DNA from: Nocardioidaceae bacterium
Lineage (GTDB): Bacteria > Actinomycetota > Actinomycetes > Propionibacteriales > Nocardioidaceae
Direction: 5' to 3'
Assembly (NCBI GenBank): GCA_013693815.1
Contig: CP059259.1
Coordinates: forward strand, 2,730,679-2,736,431
Length of the DNA: 5,753 nucleotides
The first letter of the stretch is position 1; the number at the start of each line of letters is the position of its first letter. Both the position numbers and the translations under genes were made by a program. Of this stretch, positions 4,736 through 5,753 are shown piece after piece. A model generated the notes under the pieces. It worked only from the letters and a program-made list of their open reading frames with translations, was not told the DNA's origin and did no database searches.

Positions 4736-4823
4736 GCCTCCCTACGCCGTCGAAGCCAGTACGGACGGCTACGTGGCTGCCTACCTGTGTAGCGACTGCG
4801 GGCACGCCTGGATGACCACTTGA
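4635..4823 (+). CDS. Small zinc-ribbon protein (62 aa)
   Basis: Start at 4635 is chosen for GAAGGA (4623-4628) six bases upstream and because codon use becomes typical only from about here. The protein has C26-x2-C29 (GCPECVLNVEPP) and C52-x2-C55-G-H57 (LCSDCGHAWMTT), separated by 22 residues with a strand-like middle (GYVAAYLC). This is a textbook zinc-ribbon layout, with the second knuckle at the very C-terminus. An in-frame ATG at 4488 with its own ribosome binding site (GGAGGG) would add 49 residues. That extension (MSVLNMFPSTPC..., Pro/Ala/Gly-rich) has no clear coding signal, but the start cannot be excluded. The product could bind nucleic acid or a polymerase-like partner; which is unknown. 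The replication initiator starts 12 bases after the stop. Confidence 0.72.
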   Translation: MHILPERPDTLPPPVPIGAYSRVDGCPECVLNVEPPYAVEASTDGYVAAYLCSDCGHAWMTT

Positions 4824-4834
4824 GGGACCAGTAA

Positions 4835-5626
4835 ATGGCGCGCATTCGCACCATCAAACCCGACTTCTGGACCGACGAAGCAGTGGTCGAACTTGACTTC
4901 GCTGACCGCCTTCTGTTCATCGGACTATGGAATTTCGCCGACGATCAGGGATACCTCGACTACCGGCCCAAGCGCGTCAAGATGCAGGTTTTCCCAGCTG
5001 ATGACTACGACGTGGTGGCGGGTCTGAAAAGGCTCTGGGAATCCTCTCTAGTGTCTCTGTACACCTCAAATCAGGGTCTGATTGTCTACATAAATGGTTG
5101 GGATAAGCATCAACGGGTCTCCAATCCCGCTAAGGAGCGTTTTTCGTCTGCTGACCTGCATGTTTGCGGTGACTTCGACACCGCAGTACAGAGCCCTCGC
5201 GAGGACTCTCGCGTTTTAGGGAAGGGAAGGGAAGGGAAGGGAAGTATTTCTTCGTCGGACGCCGCTGACGCGGCACCCGACCCGGCGACCCCACGCGACG
5301 ACGTCGAACGACTCTGCGACCGCCTCGCCGACCGCATCGAAGCCAACGGCTCCAAACGACCCGCCGTCACCCAGAAATGGCGAGACGCCGCACGTCGGAT
5401 GCTCGACAACGACAAACGCACCGAAGAGCAGATCGCCTGGATCATCGACTGGTGCCAACGCGACGAGTTCTGGCGGTCCAACATCCTCTCGATGCCAAAA
5501 GTCCGCGAGAAGTTCGACCAAATCCGACTCAAGGCAGTTCCGCCCGCTAACGTCACCCAGCTCCCCACCGGCCCCGACGGACACCCGGTCCTGCCGCCCC
5601 CACGAACCAAGGACTGGCTCCAGTGA
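4835..5626 (+). CDS. Phage replication initiator, winged-helix type
   Basis: A 263-residue protein starting at 4835, with GAGGGA (4822-4827) seven bases upstream. Its N-terminus MARIRTIKPDFWTDEAVVEL, then ADRLLFIGLWNFADDQGYLDY (23-43) and KRVKMQVFPADDYDV (46-60), is typical of phage proteins annotated as helix-turn-helix or replisome-organiser replication proteins. The N-terminal part (1-105, ending GWDKHQRVSNPAKERF) should be a winged-helix DNA-binding domain. A linker of low complexity follows (about 122-156, including GKGREGKGS coded by a GGGAA array, then an acidic Asp/Ala/Pro stretch). The C-terminal part (about 157-235, KWRDAARRMLDNDKRTEEQIAWIIDWCQRDEFWRSNI) resembles the C-terminal helicase-loading segment of such initiators, though I cannot confirm DnaD homology. 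The stop overlaps the start of a DnaB-like helicase (GTGA), its expected partner. Third-position G+C is near 53% in the stretch before the array and near 77% after it (hand count), suggesting a mosaic gene. Confidence 0.85.
   Translation: MARIRTIKPDFWTDEAVVELDFADRLLFIGLWNFADDQGYLDYRPKRVKMQVFPADDYDVVAGLKRLWESSLVSLYTSNQGLIVYINGWDKHQRVSNPAKERFSSADLHVCGDFDTAVQSPREDSRVLGKGREGKGSISSSDAADAAPDPATPRDDVERLCDRLADRIEANGSKRPAVTQKWRDAARRMLDNDKRTEEQIAWIIDWCQRDEFWRSNILSMPKVREKFDQIRLKAVPPANVTQLPTGPDGHPVLPPPRTKDWLQ
5069..5083. repeat. Inverted repeat AATCAG-GGT-CTGATT
   Basis: Six-base perfect arms with a three-base spacer, inside the A+T-richer part of the initiator gene. The size and symmetry suit a dimeric protein binding site. 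It lies about 135 bases before the GGGAA array and might be an origin or operator element; this is inference. Confidence 0.4.
5195..5204. repeat. Palindrome CCTCGCGAGG
   Basis: A perfect ten-base palindrome 14 bases before the GGGAA array. Its CTCGCG half (5196-5201) recurs directly at 5208-5213, twelve bases on. Such clustered short repeats next to an iteron-like array are typical for origins, but GC-rich palindromes of this size also arise by chance in such genomes. Confidence 0.4.
5219..5244. repeat. (GGGAA)5 array, candidate origin iterons or G-quadruplex
   Basis: Five perfect, contiguous copies of GGGAA followed by a G lie in the coding strand of the initiator gene, coding for GKGREGKGS in the linker between the DNA-binding and C-terminal parts. 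Five GGG tracts separated by AA meet the usual G-quadruplex pattern on the + strand, and in the mRNA. Lambda-type phages carry origin iterons in the same place within gene O. The unit length of five is not a multiple of three, so loss or gain of one unit would break the gene. Confidence 0.6.
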
Positions 5627-5753
5627 CCGACAAACGCAGCGACCCCGCTGCCGAAACTGCTGTCCTCGCCGCCTGTCTCGCCTCCCCGCTCGCACTCGCC
5701 GAAGCCCGTAAAACCCTGACCGGCAAAGACTTCGACTCCCCGCCCACGCCGCG
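5623..5753 (+). CDS. dnaB: DnaB-like replicative helicase, N-terminal fragment
   Basis: The GTG at 5623 overlaps the initiator stop (GTGA) and the frame stays open to the right edge, giving 43 complete codons. After a short Asp/Arg start, the sequence AAETAVLAACLASPLALAEARKTLTGKDFDSP follows the first conserved part of the DnaB N-terminal domain, usually 'AE.AVLGa.L..p.al.e....L.p.dF..p'. The N-terminal domain mediates hexamer assembly and primase/loader contacts; the ATPase part lies outside the window. The final ATPase motifs are needed for certainty, and a fused primase-helicase cannot be excluded. Codon use is markedly C-ending, like the C-terminal half of the initiator. Confidence 0.75.
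   Translation, partial: MTDKRSDPAAETAVLAACLASPLALAEARKTLTGKDFDSPPTP

Noticed and set aside
4512..4805. 97-codon open frame on the - strand in the weakly coding stretch
   Set aside because: Considered because the + strand signal is weak here, but it runs over the zinc-ribbon gene, has no clear motif and no upstream ribosome binding site.
5219..5244. GGGAA array as a CRISPR or VNTR of no function
   Set aside because: Too short and without spacers for CRISPR. A neutral repeat is possible, but its place in the linker of the initiator makes a DNA-level role more likely.

Overview
The window looks like part of the early (recombination and replication) region of a temperate actinobacterial phage or prophage. 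This rests on high G+C, strong preference for C or G at third codon positions, Shine-Dalgarno-led genes all on the + strand, and a gene order typical of such phages: RecE-like nuclease, RecT/Bet annealing protein, a run of very small proteins, an Ea22-like protein, a winged-helix replication initiator and a DnaB-type helicase. The host genus cannot be told from the sequence alone.

Layout. Positions 1-279 hold the C-terminus of a DUF3799/RecE-like PDDEXK exonuclease, and 276-1277 a RecT/Bet single-strand annealing protein. From 1274 to about 3997 comes a packed series of small genes. Most junctions overlap by a few bases (ATGA, TGATG or ATGACTGA), so they probably form one translationally coupled operon. 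Many of the products are under 110 residues and carry CxxC or His/Cys clusters suggesting zinc binding. An Ead/Ea22-like protein lies at 3455-3997. From 3994 to 4823 the tidy junctions break down: two Cys-rich reading frames run far past the next start codon, and 4455-4634 is rich in inverted repeats with no clear codon-position signal in any + frame. After this come the initiator (4835-5626) and the start of a DnaB-like helicase (5623 to the edge).

How the genes could work together. The exonuclease and RecT form a two-component recombination pair acting on DNA ends. The initiator would bind the phage origin and help load the DnaB-like helicase. A perfect (GGGAA)5 array sits in the interdomain linker of the initiator gene, where lambdoid phages keep their origin iterons, so it is the best origin candidate here. 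The small Cys-rich proteins have no assignable function.

Main points for a second look: the (GGGAA)5 array with flanking inverted repeats and a composition break inside the initiator; the structured stretch at 4455-4634, including a hairpin that pairs with a ribosome binding site; and three places where one extra base in a 4-base homopolymer would restore more typical gene structures.
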